Part shown: one piece after another, positions 32,822 to 41,599 of the stretch
How positions within the stretch are numbered: the first letter of the stretch is position 1
Layout of the letters: every line of letters starts with the position of its first letter
From: Falsibacillus pallidus
GTDB taxonomy: Bacteria; Bacillota; Bacilli; Bacillales; DSM-25281
DNA: 64,000 bases
NCBI RefSeq assembly: GCF_003350505.1
Contig: NZ_QQAY01000001.1
Span: 558,001-622,000 of the forward strand
Direction of reading: 5' to 3'
Position numbers and translations under genes: made by a program
The notes under the pieces: generated by a model
The model's input: only the letters and a program-made list of their open reading frames with translations
Told to the model about the DNA's origin: nothing
Database searches by the model: none

Positions 32822-34294
32822 TTACATTCCTACAAAATGCGGTTTGCTGCCGCTGTTTTTCAAAAAGCTCTTGATTCGTTCTTTATATGGATCCTTATCG
32901 TAGTTATCAAAATAGGTCATTCCCATTTTGATTGGGTCGCCGAAGAAATAATATTCATAATGCATCTGCCTGCCGCCGAATGCGCTCAGCGTCAAATCCC
33001 AGGCAAGCCTGAAAAGCTGCACTCGCTCATAGCCGTCAAGATTTTTACCTTGTACTGCCCGATTTAATAGCGGTCCGATTTCTTCATGGTGGAAGTCTGC
33101 CTCGCTTGGAATCCCCATCAACCCTGAAGCACCCAGAATCCTCACAATCTCAACCAGCCTCGGGTATACCCTTGGATACCAGTTGCGTGCAGCATCAAGT
33201 GCAGCATAGTCCGGGGTCATTGTGCCCCATTTATCCAGTGAAGCGTTATGCTCTGCCCGATAAAGATGCGATTTCATGATTTCAAGCGTGAGCATGATTT
33301 CCGTGCCTTTATCCTGGACATGCTGGAATTGGTCGATTCCGATTGCGTCCATGATGCTAAGGACGACCCCTAGCAAAAATTCAGTCTTGACCACATTTTT
33401 TGCCACCACTTGATGGGCCATATGGACAACGGCGTTCGTTTCCCTGAATGTCCTGTTGCAGATGGAGGAATCCTCGCATACAAATACCCGATTCCACGGA
33501 ACAAAGACATGATCGAATGAAACAATCGCATCCCCTTCTTCAAATCGAGAAGATAGCGGGTGATCCCACTGGTTTTTGCCATAGTCGAAAGACTCCCTGC
33601 TCAAGAACTTCAGCCCCGGTGTATTATTCGGGATGGCAAACGCCAGTGAATACGGATCATCTTTTTCACCCGATTTCTTAACGGTGGAAGGGAAGACAAG
33701 GATTTCGTCTGTAATCCCGCCCTGCGTTGCAAGAAGGCGGATTCCGTCGACGATGATCCCGTCTTTATTCTTTTCGACTAAATGAAGGGCGACATTGGCA
33801 TCCTTCTGTTCATGGATCGCCTTTGCACGATTGACCTGTGGATGGATCAACGTATGCGTCAAACTGATATCGTTTTCGCGCGCAAATTCATAATAATTCT
33901 TGGCATTTTCCGCAAAACTAGGATCTGCTTCTGCGAAAAGATCGTTGGATACACCCATTGCCATGACTTCTGCATTCAAATAATCGGGAGATCTTCCCAT
34001 CATTCCTCCGGATGTCAACGCCCATTCTGTTATGGCTTCCCTGCGTTTGATCAAATCCTCAATCGACTTCGGCTGCAGGAATGTCATGCCTACCTTCTGG
34101 CCAGTAGTCGGAGAGGTATAAAGCATCTTGTCTTCTTTCTCATATTGGAGATCATAAAGGTCTGCCATCGATTGAATGACATTTTTAAAAGCTGGATGGG
34201 CGGTGACATCCTCGACGCGCTCCCCGCCAATATAAATATTGTTCTTTGCTTTCTTCAGCCGCTCCTTATATTCAGCACCTGTTTTTGCCGGCAT
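32822..34294 (-). CDS. hpaB: 4-hydroxyphenylacetate 3-monooxygenase, oxygenase component
   Basis: 490 residues, the length of Gram-positive/Thermus HpaB. Motifs: the AHPAFKNVIQSMADLYDLQ N-terminus, SGGMMGRSPDYLN, TLIHPQVNR, VFVPWNRVFV and the C-terminal GxxGIPSEADFH region. FADH2-dependent hydroxylation of 4-hydroxyphenylacetate to homoprotocatechuate. It needs a flavin reductase (HpaC) that is not encoded in this cluster. ATG preceded by AAAGGGGGAGCGGAA; 21 bp after hpaE. Confidence 0.93.
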   Translation of the reverse strand: MPAKTGAEYKERLKKAKNNIYIGGERVEDVTAHPAFKNVIQSMADLYDLQYEKEDKMLYTSPTTGQKVGMTFLQPKSIEDLIKRREAITEWALTSGGMMGRSPDYLNAEVMAMGVSNDLFAEADPSFAENAKNYYEFARENDISLTHTLIHPQVNRAKAIHEQKDANVALHLVEKNKDGIIVDGIRLLATQGGITDEILVFPSTVKKSGEKDDPYSLAFAIPNNTPGLKFLSRESFDYGKNQWDHPLSSRFEEGDAIVSFDHVFVPWNRVFVCEDSSICNRTFRETNAVVHMAHQVVAKNVVKTEFLLGVVLSIMDAIGIDQFQHVQDKGTEIMLTLEIMKSHLYRAEHNASLDKWGTMTPDYAALDAARNWYPRVYPRLVEIVRILGASGLMGIPSEADFHHEEIGPLLNRAVQGKNLDGYERVQLFRLAWDLTLSAFGGRQMHYEYYFFGDPIKMGMTYFDNYDKDPYKERIKSFLKNSGSKPHFVGM

Positions 34295-34315
34295 TTCCGC
34301 TCCCCCTTTAAATGA

Positions 34316-35854
34316 TTATTTTTTCTTCCCGAACTGCGGGATGTGATGGTCGCCGATGGCTACATGGATCACTTTGGCCTCTGTATAAAATTCAAACATG
34401 GCGTAGTGGCCGCCTTCCCGTCCGATCCCGCTTGCCTTTGAACCGCCGAATGGAATTCTTAAATCCCGTACATTCTGTGCATTGATCCAGAGCATTCCTG
34501 CATCCACTGACTGTGCAACCCTGTGCCCTCTTTTGATGTCATTTGTCCACACATAACCCGCTAGGCCGTATTTCACATCGTTGGCCGCCTCAATCGCTTC
34601 TTCTTCTGTTTCAAATTCGATCACCGACATAACAGGTCCAAAAATTTCCTCTTGGGAACTTTTCATCTCATTACCCGCTTCCAGCAAAAGTGTCGGCGGG
34701 ACGAAATTGCCCTTGCTGTATTCTTCCGGGACTTTGCCTTGAATGACTTCACAGCCTTCTTCCCTCGCAATATCGATATAGCCTTTTACTTTTTCCGCAT
34801 GTTCTTTACTGATAAGCGGCCCAAGCTGTGTACCAGAATCCATCGGGTTGCCGATGGTAATATTTGAAACTCTTTCCTTCAATGCATCAACAAATTTTTC
34901 TTTAATCCCTTTTTGGAGGAATAAACGGGAATTGGCTGTACAGCGCTCTCCGTTGAATGAAAAGATTCCCCATACCGCAGCATCGAGGGCCCTGTCGAAA
35001 TCGGCATCATCAAAGACAATGAGAGGCGACTTCCCGCCAAGCTCCATTGATGTCTTTTTCAATGAATCTGCCGCGTTTTTTATGATGACAGAACCTGTGA
35101 CTGTCTCTCCTGTAAAGGAAATGGCTTCAACATCCGGGTGAGAGACAAGTGCTGCCCCCGCTGTTTCGCCAAATCCATGGACTACGTTGAATACCCCTTC
35201 CGGAAGACCGGCTTTATCAATGACCTCAGCCAATTTATTGGCAGTCAACGGGGAAAGCTCGGCTGGCTTAAGCACTACTGTATTCCCTGTCGCAAGTGCC
35301 GGGGCCACTTTCCACGTTTCCAGCATGAATGGTGCATTCCAAGGAGTGATGAGCCCGACGACCCCAAGCGGTTTATGGATGGTATAATTGATGAATTCAT
35401 CATCGACTGCATAGGCTTCACCGTGGAGCCTTGACTGGACCATCCTTGCATAGAAGCGGAAATTTTCCGCTGCACGTGCTGTCATTTTCTTTGTCTGGCT
35501 GATGGGCAGTCCGGTATCCAATGCTTCCAAATAGGCAATTTCTTCTATTTCCTCATCGATTACTTCCGCAATCCGATTGATATACTCCATCCTTTTTTCA
35601 AGCTTCATCTTGCCCCATGGCCCCTGCTTAAAAGCTTTCCTTGCAGCATCAACCGCAAGCTTGATATCTTCTTCCCTGCCTTCGGAAACCTGATTGATGG
35701 CATGGTTCGTAAATGGGTTCAAGTTTTCAAACGTCGAACCGCCCTTGGAATCCACGAATGCACCGTTAATATAAAGCTTGATATCCTTCACATTTTGATA
35801 GGCATTTTTGCTGCCTTGATCCTCTATTTTGTTTTGCAATTCGATCACCGCCAT
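34316..35854 (-). CDS. hpaE: 5-carboxymethyl-2-hydroxymuconate semialdehyde dehydrogenase
   Basis: 512 residues, aldehyde dehydrogenase fold. Catalytic residues visible: Asn173 (TPWNAPF), Glu271 (MELGGKSP), Cys305 (NGERCTANSR); NAD-binding FTGET. Oxidises the ring-cleavage semialdehyde made by HpaD to the muconate. A ~20-residue N-terminal extension precedes the ALDH core. The upstream ribosome binding site is weak, so translation may be coupled to the dapA-like gene 19 bp before it. Confidence 0.92.
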   Translation of the reverse strand: MAVIELQNKIEDQGSKNAYQNVKDIKLYINGAFVDSKGGSTFENLNPFTNHAINQVSEGREEDIKLAVDAARKAFKQGPWGKMKLEKRMEYINRIAEVIDEEIEEIAYLEALDTGLPISQTKKMTARAAENFRFYARMVQSRLHGEAYAVDDEFINYTIHKPLGVVGLITPWNAPFMLETWKVAPALATGNTVVLKPAELSPLTANKLAEVIDKAGLPEGVFNVVHGFGETAGAALVSHPDVEAISFTGETVTGSVIIKNAADSLKKTSMELGGKSPLIVFDDADFDRALDAAVWGIFSFNGERCTANSRLFLQKGIKEKFVDALKERVSNITIGNPMDSGTQLGPLISKEHAEKVKGYIDIAREEGCEVIQGKVPEEYSKGNFVPPTLLLEAGNEMKSSQEEIFGPVMSVIEFETEEEAIEAANDVKYGLAGYVWTNDIKRGHRVAQSVDAGMLWINAQNVRDLRIPFGGSKASGIGREGGHYAMFEFYTEAKVIHVAIGDHHIPQFGKKK

Positions 35855-35873
35855 TCTTTAATCATTTTCTTTA

Positions 35874-36797
35874 TTACTTCGCAGGTACTTCAGGGGCTAA
35901 TTCAACATAGCTGCTCAGGACTTCGCGGATTTCATTTTGAAGTTCCTGTGAAGGCAAATCCATCGGCAGCCTTAACACTGGCTTGATTTTGCCCATCATG
36001 CCCAAAGCTGCTTTCAATGGAGCTGGATTTGTATCTTTAAAAAGGACATCGTTCAATGGCATGAGTTCGTAATGCAGATCCTGCGCCCGTTTGACGTCAC
36101 CTTCTGCCCATGCATCGTAGATCTCAGCCACTTTTCCCGGAGTGATATTCGCTGTCGCACTGATATGCCCTGCCCCTCCGATTGCGAGCATTGGATAGCA
36201 TAAGAGCTCAATTCCGGAATACAAAAGGAAGTCCCTTCCGCAGTTCAATAAGACACGGTTGATATGTTCAAAATCTTTATTCGACTCTTTGACCCCTATG
36301 ATGTTCTCGCAATCTGCATTCAGTTTTGCCAGCGTCTTCACTTCCAGATTGGTTGCTGTCCTGCCGGGAATATTGTAGATGATGATTGGAATGGAGACAG
36401 AATCAGCGACTGCCTTGAAATGTTTATACAAGGCATGCTGTGACGGCTTATTGTAATAAGGAACGATGACCAGAGCCGCATCTGCCCCTATTTCTTCCGC
36501 TTTTTTCGTTAAATAAAGGGTTTCTTCATGGTTTGTCGATCCGGTGCCGGGAACAAAAGGTACTCTCTGGTTAATGACTTTTGCCGAATGTTCCATGACT
36601 TTGACCCGTTCCTCTGTCGTCAATGAGCTCGGCTCTCCTGTTGTCCCGGTAACGGAAATCGCATGCGTCCCGCTCTCAATATGCCAATTGATCAAGTTTT
36701 CCAATGCATCAAAGTCAATGGAACCGCTTTCATTAAATGGCGTAACAACCGGAGCAATCGATCCTCTTAGCTTCCTTTTGGCCGCTTCATACTTCAT
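35874..36797 (-). CDS. DapA-family class I lyase of the hpa cluster
   Basis: 307 residues, N-acetylneuraminate lyase/DHDPS family TIM barrel. GTTGE at 51-55, Tyr141 and Arg146 in IIIYNIPGRT, Schiff-base Lys170 in IIGVKES. It is the first gene of the dapA-like-hpaE-hpaB-hpaD operon; the normal HpaI-type (class II) 2,4-dihydroxyhept-2-ene-1,7-dioate aldolase is absent. A pyruvate-releasing aldolase role in the pathway is therefore the best inference, rather than lysine biosynthesis. ATG chosen after AAAGGAGTGCTGAAGAGA. Automated annotation would probably call it 4-hydroxy-tetrahydrodipicolinate synthase. Confidence 0.8.
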   Translation of the reverse strand: MKYEAAKRKLRGSIAPVVTPFNESGSIDFDALENLINWHIESGTHAISVTGTTGEPSSLTTEERVKVMEHSAKVINQRVPFVPGTGSTNHEETLYLTKKAEEIGADAALVIVPYYNKPSQHALYKHFKAVADSVSIPIIIYNIPGRTATNLEVKTLAKLNADCENIIGVKESNKDFEHINRVLLNCGRDFLLYSGIELLCYPMLAIGGAGHISATANITPGKVAEIYDAWAEGDVKRAQDLHYELMPLNDVLFKDTNPAPLKAALGMMGKIKPVLRLPMDLPSQELQNEIREVLSSYVELAPEVPAK

Positions 36798-36842
36798 TCT
36801 CTTCAGCACTCCTTTGCTTATCTTTTTCATTCTGAATTAATT

Positions 36843-36871
36843 AAATTATCTGAAATATTTATCAATACCAA
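36843..36871 (-). promoter_or_regulatory. Promoter of the dapA-like-hpaEBD operon
   Basis: TTGGTA (36866-36871), 17-bp spacer, TAATTT (36843-36848) on the minus strand. The -35 overlaps the right half of the palindrome at 36865-36886. Confidence 0.55.
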
Positions 36872-36886
36872 TGTATCATGTGGTAT
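36865..36886. promoter_or_regulatory. Candidate LysR operator
   Basis: Inverted repeat ATACCA-N10-TGGTAT between the divergent hpa operon and LysR gene, overlapping the operon -35 box. Interrupted dyads of this kind are typical LysR-type sites. Confidence 0.5.
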
Positions 36887-36959
36887 CATATATGAAAAAT
36901 ATACAAAACATTGCAAATTCATATTTTAAAAATATACTTCACGGAAAGTGAGGATCAGT

Positions 36960-37859
36960 ATGAATCTTAAACAGCTCCGCTACTTTTCTACTTTTGCTGA
37001 AGAAGGACAGATTACCAAGGCTGCCAAAAAGTTATTCATGGCCCAGCCCCCATTAAGCCAGCAGCTGAAATTGCTGGAAGAGGAGCTCGGGGTGAAGCTG
37101 TTTCAAAAAAACGGACGTAAACTGGAGTTGACAGATGCCGGCCATCTGCTTCATGAAAAAGCAAAAAAAATCTTGCAGGATGTCGATGAAACGGTTCAGG
37201 AAATCAAGGAAACGGGAGAAGGATTAAGGGGCGTATTATCGATTGGTTCGGTTAAGACTTGCTTCCATCACATTCCGGAACGGATCAAGTTCTTTCAGGA
37301 GCGCTATCCCGAGCTCACATTCAAATTGATTGAAGGTGATACATATCGGCTGGAGCGCTATTTAAAAGAAAAGGAAATCGAGTTTGCGGTGGTTCGCCTC
37401 CCGCTTGGGATGGACGACTACAATTCAATCCCGCTTCCTGCAGACCACTTTGTGGCCGTCCTGCCTGAAGATCATAAGAAACATAATGAGGAGATTTTGA
37501 TGGAAGAACTTGCGGAAATGCCGATGATGCTTCTTCACCGGGCTGGAGAAGGCGGATTGGGGCTTTATGAACTGGTATTGGATTCCTTCAAAGAAAAAGG
37601 ACACTCTCCGCATGTCATCTGTGAATGCCCTGATGCTGCGATGCTGCTCGCTTTAGTCAAAGAAGGGGTCGGGATGACGCTTCTGCCGAAATCGACTTTG
37701 CGTTCATTCCCGCCCCATGGATTAAAGGTTTTGGAGATCAAGGATGCTGTCATTCATTCCGAATCGGCCCTCATCTGGCTGAAAGACCGCTACCTTTCAA
37801 AGAATGCCCGGCGTTTCATCGAGACATTTCAGAGTTCATCTAAAGAATTGGAGATCTGA
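36960..37859 (+). CDS. LysR-family regulator of the hpa genes
   Basis: 299 residues from the ATG preceded by GTGAGG. N-terminal winged HTH (about 1-60: LRYFSTFAEEGQITKAAKKLFMAQPPLSQQLK) and a LysR substrate-binding domain (about 90-295). It is divergent from the dapA-like-hpaEBD operon and convergent with hpaG-hpaF (1 bp between stops). Position implies it activates the catabolic genes in response to 4-hydroxyphenylacetate or homoprotocatechuate; this is inferred from context. Confidence 0.9.
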   Translation: MNLKQLRYFSTFAEEGQITKAAKKLFMAQPPLSQQLKLLEEELGVKLFQKNGRKLELTDAGHLLHEKAKKILQDVDETVQEIKETGEGLRGVLSIGSVKTCFHHIPERIKFFQERYPELTFKLIEGDTYRLERYLKEKEIEFAVVRLPLGMDDYNSIPLPADHFVAVLPEDHKKHNEEILMEELAEMPMMLLHRAGEGGLGLYELVLDSFKEKGHSPHVICECPDAAMLLALVKEGVGMTLLPKSTLRSFPPHGLKVLEIKDAVIHSESALIWLKDRYLSKNARRFIETFQSSSKELEI

Positions 37860-37860
37860 T

Positions 37861-38241
37861 TCATTTAAATCGTCTATGGATATTGTTCTGTTTATATGTC
37901 CCGTTCGTAAATTCAGCAATTTCAAATGACAGTGCCAAATATCTTTTTTCATATAAAGCGGCAAAATGCTCCTTCATGATGCGAAACAATTCGTACCCGA
38001 CGGATTGTTTTTCTTCTTTTGTGCGCCCCATCCCGATCTTCAGCATTCCGTGGACAAAGGCATCATCTTCTTTTCCATCAGCGATCCGATAATCCTTCAG
38101 TTCAATGGCACGCGACCGGATTCCTCCAATCGGGAACAGATCGCCTCTTTCCATCAGACACGCATTGACTTTGGCCAGTAGTTCAGGGATATTCCCCTCC
38201 TCTTTCAGGTTATCCGTGTATTCCAGGATAAAGTGCGGCAT
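37861..38241 (-). CDS. hpaF: 5-carboxymethyl-2-hydroxymuconate delta-isomerase
   Basis: 126 residues from the ATG after AAAGGAGAACTCCA. Tautomerase-superfamily fold; the mature N-terminal proline (MPHFILEYTDN) is the catalytic base in CHMI. Isomerises 5-carboxymethyl-2-hydroxymuconate after HpaE. Last gene of hpaG(N)-hpaG(C)-hpaF; it overlaps the end of the preceding gene by 32 bp. Confidence 0.9.
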   Translation of the reverse strand: MPHFILEYTDNLKEEGNIPELLAKVNACLMERGDLFPIGGIRSRAIELKDYRIADGKEDDAFVHGMLKIGMGRTKEEKQSVGYELFRIMKEHFAALYEKRYLALSFEIAEFTNGTYKQNNIHRRFK

Positions 38242-38998
38242 TGGAGTTCTCCTTTCTTTCCTTTGCAATGATGGTATTTTTCAGTTGTCCGATCCCTTCG
38301 ATTTCACATACCACTTCATCTCCGACAGCTGTGTTTACGGTCCCTTTTGGCGTCCCTGTCAATATGACATCACCGGGGTTCAGCGTCATGAAGCTGCTCA
38401 GATATTCGATTAAATAAGGAATGGAAAAAATCATATCCTTCGTAGAACCTTCCTGAGTCAATTTGCCATTTACATAGGTTTTCATCTGTAGATTCATAGG
38501 GTCCGGAATATCCGCAGCATCCACTAGCCAAGGGCCGATCGGTGTACTTGCATCACGGTTTTTCACCCTTAGATTAGGACGGTAGTAGTTTTCCAGGTAG
38601 TCGCGGAATGCATAGTCGTTCGCGATGGTGTAGCCTTGAATATAGTGTGATGCCTCTTCTTTCTTGATGTTCCTTGCCTGTCTGCCAATCACTGCAGCAA
38701 GTTCACATTCGTAATGCATATATGTCACATCATGAGGACGCGGCACTGCTCCTTTATGGCCGATGAAGGTATTCGGGCCTTTTAAAAAAACAAGGGGCTC
38801 TTCCGGCGCCTGAAAAGACAGTTCGCTCGCGTGGTCGGAGTAATTAAGCCCTAGAGCAAATACGGTGCGCGGCTGAATGGGCGGAAGCCAAACGGCCTCT
38901 TCCCCGTCTATCAATCTTCCATCTGCAAGCTTCAATTTTCCGTTCAATGCCTCTGCAGCATGGACTTTCCCTTCAAATGCGATCCTTGCCCATTTCAT
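38210..38998 (-). CDS. hpaG: FAH-family isomerase/decarboxylase subunit, HpaG C-terminal half type
   Basis: 262 residues, fumarylacetoacetate hydrolase fold. Metal ligands in HYECELAAVIG and IANDYAFRDY; closing LTGTPKGT. Begins KWARIAFEGK and has WLPPIQPRTVFALGLNYSDHA, matching the C-terminal half of the fused E. coli HpaG. Acts with the neighbouring N-half protein in isomerising and decarboxylating OPET to 2-oxohept-3-ene-1,7-dioate. Start overlaps the upstream stop as ATGA; its end overlaps hpaF. Confidence 0.88.
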   Translation of the reverse strand: MKWARIAFEGKVHAAEALNGKLKLADGRLIDGEEAVWLPPIQPRTVFALGLNYSDHASELSFQAPEEPLVFLKGPNTFIGHKGAVPRPHDVTYMHYECELAAVIGRQARNIKKEEASHYIQGYTIANDYAFRDYLENYYRPNLRVKNRDASTPIGPWLVDAADIPDPMNLQMKTYVNGKLTQEGSTKDMIFSIPYLIEYLSSFMTLNPGDVILTGTPKGTVNTAVGDEVVCEIEGIGQLKNTIIAKERKENSNAALYPGIHG

Positions 38999-39777
38999 CG
39001 ATCGTCCCCTCCCTTATATTCACGCATGATGGTATTTTCGAGGGAACCGATTGATTCAATATTAATTCTTACGGAGTCCCCATTTTTTGCTTTGGGAGCC
39101 CCCTCGGGAATACCTGCCAAAAGCATATCGCCAGGATACAGGGTCATGAACTCCGTTACATCTGCTATTAATCTTGGAATGGAGCGAATGAGATTGCTTG
39201 TATGGTTCTGCTGTACGAGCTTCCCATCTATGTAGACTTGGATGCTGAGGGAGTCAGGATTGATTCCGTCTTTGTCTACCGTCCATGGGCCTGCTGGGCA
39301 ATATCCGTCCCTGCATTTATATTTGACCGGCGGCCGATAGACGCTTTCGTGCGGGATGCTGACGTCGTTGACAACAGTATAGCCTTCGACATATTCCAAT
39401 GCTTCCGCTTCCGAAACGTTGACCGCTTCTTTTCCGAATACGATGCCTAGCGCCGCTCCCATTTCAAGTTCTTCTATCCCATCAGGCAAAAAAATAGGCC
39501 GCTTATGGCTGCTGATTGTGTTATATGGCTTGATATAAAGGATGGGTGCTTTAGGAGCTTCCTTATAGGGTGGGTGATTAACCTGTTCCCCCAGTTCTTT
39601 TAGTGCCCCTTGATAGTTTAAGAGTGTTCCATAAATCGTTCCCCTGACAGGAGAAGTAAATGCGAGTTCTTCAACTTTATATTCAATCCCATCGATGGAA
39701 ACTTTCCCGTGATCTAAATCCGCAGTGCCTTCAACCATTTGCTCCATCCCGTTCAATCGTGCCGAAATTAATGTCAT
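38995..39777 (-). CDS. hpaG: FAH-family isomerase/decarboxylase subunit, HpaG N-terminal half type
   Basis: 260 residues, FAH fold. VRGTIYGTLLNYQGAL, ILYIKPYNTISSH and ESVYRPPVKYKCRDGYCPAGPW match the N-terminal half of the bifunctional HpaG; the halves are separate genes here. The metal-binding E-x-E is altered to ELEMGAALGIVFG. Works with the C-half protein in homoprotocatechuate degradation. First gene of hpaG(N)-hpaG(C)-hpaF. ATG preceded by AAAGGGGCGTACAT. A CATAT-TGC-ATATG palindrome lies about 90 bp upstream. Confidence 0.87.
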   Translation of the reverse strand: MTLISARLNGMEQMVEGTADLDHGKVSIDGIEYKVEELAFTSPVRGTIYGTLLNYQGALKELGEQVNHPPYKEAPKAPILYIKPYNTISSHKRPIFLPDGIEELEMGAALGIVFGKEAVNVSEAEALEYVEGYTVVNDVSIPHESVYRPPVKYKCRDGYCPAGPWTVDKDGINPDSLSIQVYIDGKLVQQNHTSNLIRSIPRLIADVTEFMTLYPGDMLLAGIPEGAPKAKNGDSVRINIESIGSLENTIMREYKGGDDR

Positions 39778-39862
39778 ATGTACGCCCCTTTCTACTTGTT
39801 TAAATTTTCCGATAACTTCACTATACCCAAGACAACTATATAAATAAAATATTTAATTCATA

Positions 39863-39875
39863 CATATTGCATATG
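39863..39875. promoter_or_regulatory. Palindrome upstream of hpaG
   Basis: CATAT-TGC-ATATG, flanked by ATACA and TGTAT. Shares a TTGCAWAT core with a site upstream of the LysR gene (36911-36918), so it may be a second binding site of the same regulator. Confidence 0.3.
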
Positions 39876-39889
39876 AAAATTGTATATAG

Positions 39890-39922
39890 AAAAAAGCTGA
39901 CCAAATCGTGGCCAGCTTTTTC
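39890..39922 (-). terminator. Intrinsic terminator of yhcX
   Basis: AAAAAGCTGGCC / GGTCAGCTTTTT stem with 7-nt loop followed by a T run on the minus strand. Confidence 0.8.
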
Positions 39923-39926
39923 ATTA

Positions 39927-41468
39927 TTATTTTTTGTATTTGAGTTCGTAGACGTCGTGCCTTCTGTCTTTTAGCTGTCTTACTGTTCCGGATTGGCGCT
40001 GTCTTCTTAGGATTTCGAGATCGACGTCGCCGATCAGCACCATTTCGATGTTTGGATTCGTCTCTCCCACGATGCCGTCGCGGGCAAATTCGAAATCAGA
40101 CGGGGCAAAGATCCCTGACTGAGCGTACTGGATATCCATATTCTCCGTCTGCGGCAGATTTCCGACTGTACCGGAAATGACCGTGTAAATCTGGTTTTCT
40201 ACAGCACGGGCTTGGGCGCAGTATCTGACACGGAGATAGCCTTGTCGGTCTTCTGTACAGAATGGCGTGAAGATGATTTTCGCCCCCATATTGGTGGCAA
40301 TCCGGGCCAATTCAGGGAATTCGATATCATAGCAGATCTGAATGGCAATTTTTCCACAGTCCGTATCAAACACCTTCACTTGATCTCCTGGACTGATGCC
40401 CCACCATTTGCGTTCATTCGGGGTGATATGGATCTTATATTGCTTCTCGATCGTACCGTCGCGTCTGAATAAATAGGCAATATTGTAGATTTCTTCATCA
40501 TCTTCCTTGACCAGGTGAGAGCCTCCGATGATGTTGACGTTGTAGCGCACCGCTAAATCGGTGAAAAGTTCAATGTACTCTTCCGTATATTCGGTCACCC
40601 TTCTTACGGCTAGACTCGGCGACTTTTCTTCCATGAAGGACATCAGCTGTGTCGTGAAGATTTCAGGGAATACAACGAAATCTGAGCTCGCATCAGAAGC
40701 GACATCCGTAAAGTACTCCACCTGATTCGCAAAGTCCTCAAAAGATTCAATCTGCCTCATCATGTATTGAACGACACAAATCCGGACCGGATAGCTCGTC
40801 TTGAAGTGCCTCTTGCTGTTTGGCAGATACTCCACGTTGTTCCATTCCATCAATGTGGCATATTTATGAGACCTCTTGTCGTCAGGCAAGTAGTTCGGGT
40901 TGATCCGCATCAATGTGAAGCCATTCAACAATTGGAATGACAGGACAGGGTCATAAATTTTATGGCGCGATACGGCATCCACATATTCTCTCGGCGACAT
41001 TTCATCTGCATGCTTAAAGTAGTTCGGGATCCTGCCTCCGATGATGATACTCTTCAGGTTCATCTGTCTCGCAAGGTCTTTTCTTGCTTCGTAAAGCCTG
41101 TGTCCGACCTTCATCCTCCGGAAATCCGGATGCACCATGACTTCGATTCCATAAAGATTGTATCCATCCGGGTTATGGTTCGTAATATACCCGTTATCCG
41201 TCACGTCATCCCATGAATGGCGGTCGTCATACTCGTCGAAGTTAATGATGAGGCTTGAACATGATGCAATGATATCCCCATCATATTCAGCAACGATCTG
41301 CCCTTCCGGAAAAATTTCCAGATGGCTCCTTAGCTGCGATTTCTTCCATGGATCCATGCCTGGAAAGCATAGAGACTGCAGTTCTATGATTTGATCAATA
41401 TCTTTATATTCAAGGTTTCTAATAATCATTTTCTTTTCAAATTGAGATAAATCCAGTTTATCTGACAT
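39927..41468 (-). CDS. yhcX: GNAT acetyltransferase-nitrilase fusion YhcX
   Basis: 513 residues from the ATG after AAAGGAGTTGTCGGAT, exactly the length of B. subtilis YhcX. N-terminal GNAT domain (about 14-190; MVHPDFRRMKVGHRLYEARK acetyl-CoA motif), then a carbon-nitrogen hydrolase domain with Glu269 (FPEIF), Lys345 (YKIHITP) and Cys379 (QICYDIEFPE) as the catalytic triad. Substrate unknown; amide hydrolysis is expected. Single gene with terminator. It marks the right edge of the hpa island. Confidence 0.92.
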   Translation of the reverse strand: MSDKLDLSQFEKKMIIRNLEYKDIDQIIELQSLCFPGMDPWKKSQLRSHLEIFPEGQIVAEYDGDIIASCSSLIINFDEYDDRHSWDDVTDNGYITNHNPDGYNLYGIEVMVHPDFRRMKVGHRLYEARKDLARQMNLKSIIIGGRIPNYFKHADEMSPREYVDAVSRHKIYDPVLSFQLLNGFTLMRINPNYLPDDKRSHKYATLMEWNNVEYLPNSKRHFKTSYPVRICVVQYMMRQIESFEDFANQVEYFTDVASDASSDFVVFPEIFTTQLMSFMEEKSPSLAVRRVTEYTEEYIELFTDLAVRYNVNIIGGSHLVKEDDEEIYNIAYLFRRDGTIEKQYKIHITPNERKWWGISPGDQVKVFDTDCGKIAIQICYDIEFPELARIATNMGAKIIFTPFCTEDRQGYLRVRYCAQARAVENQIYTVISGTVGNLPQTENMDIQYAQSGIFAPSDFEFARDGIVGETNPNIEMVLIGDVDLEILRRQRQSGTVRQLKDRRHDVYELKYKK

Positions 41469-41599
41469 ATCCGACAACTCCTTTACCTAGTAAATTTACC
41501 CCGTACTATTTTATTCTAAACGAAAGAGAGATTAGTTTTGAAATAATAAAATTGAAATAGTACAAAATTTTCTATAAGATGGACGGTAGAGGTGATTCA

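Noticed and set aside
35874-36797. dapA of lysine biosynthesis
   Set aside because: Gene is the first of an hpa catabolic operon under a LysR promoter with no lysine or diaminopimelate gene nearby.
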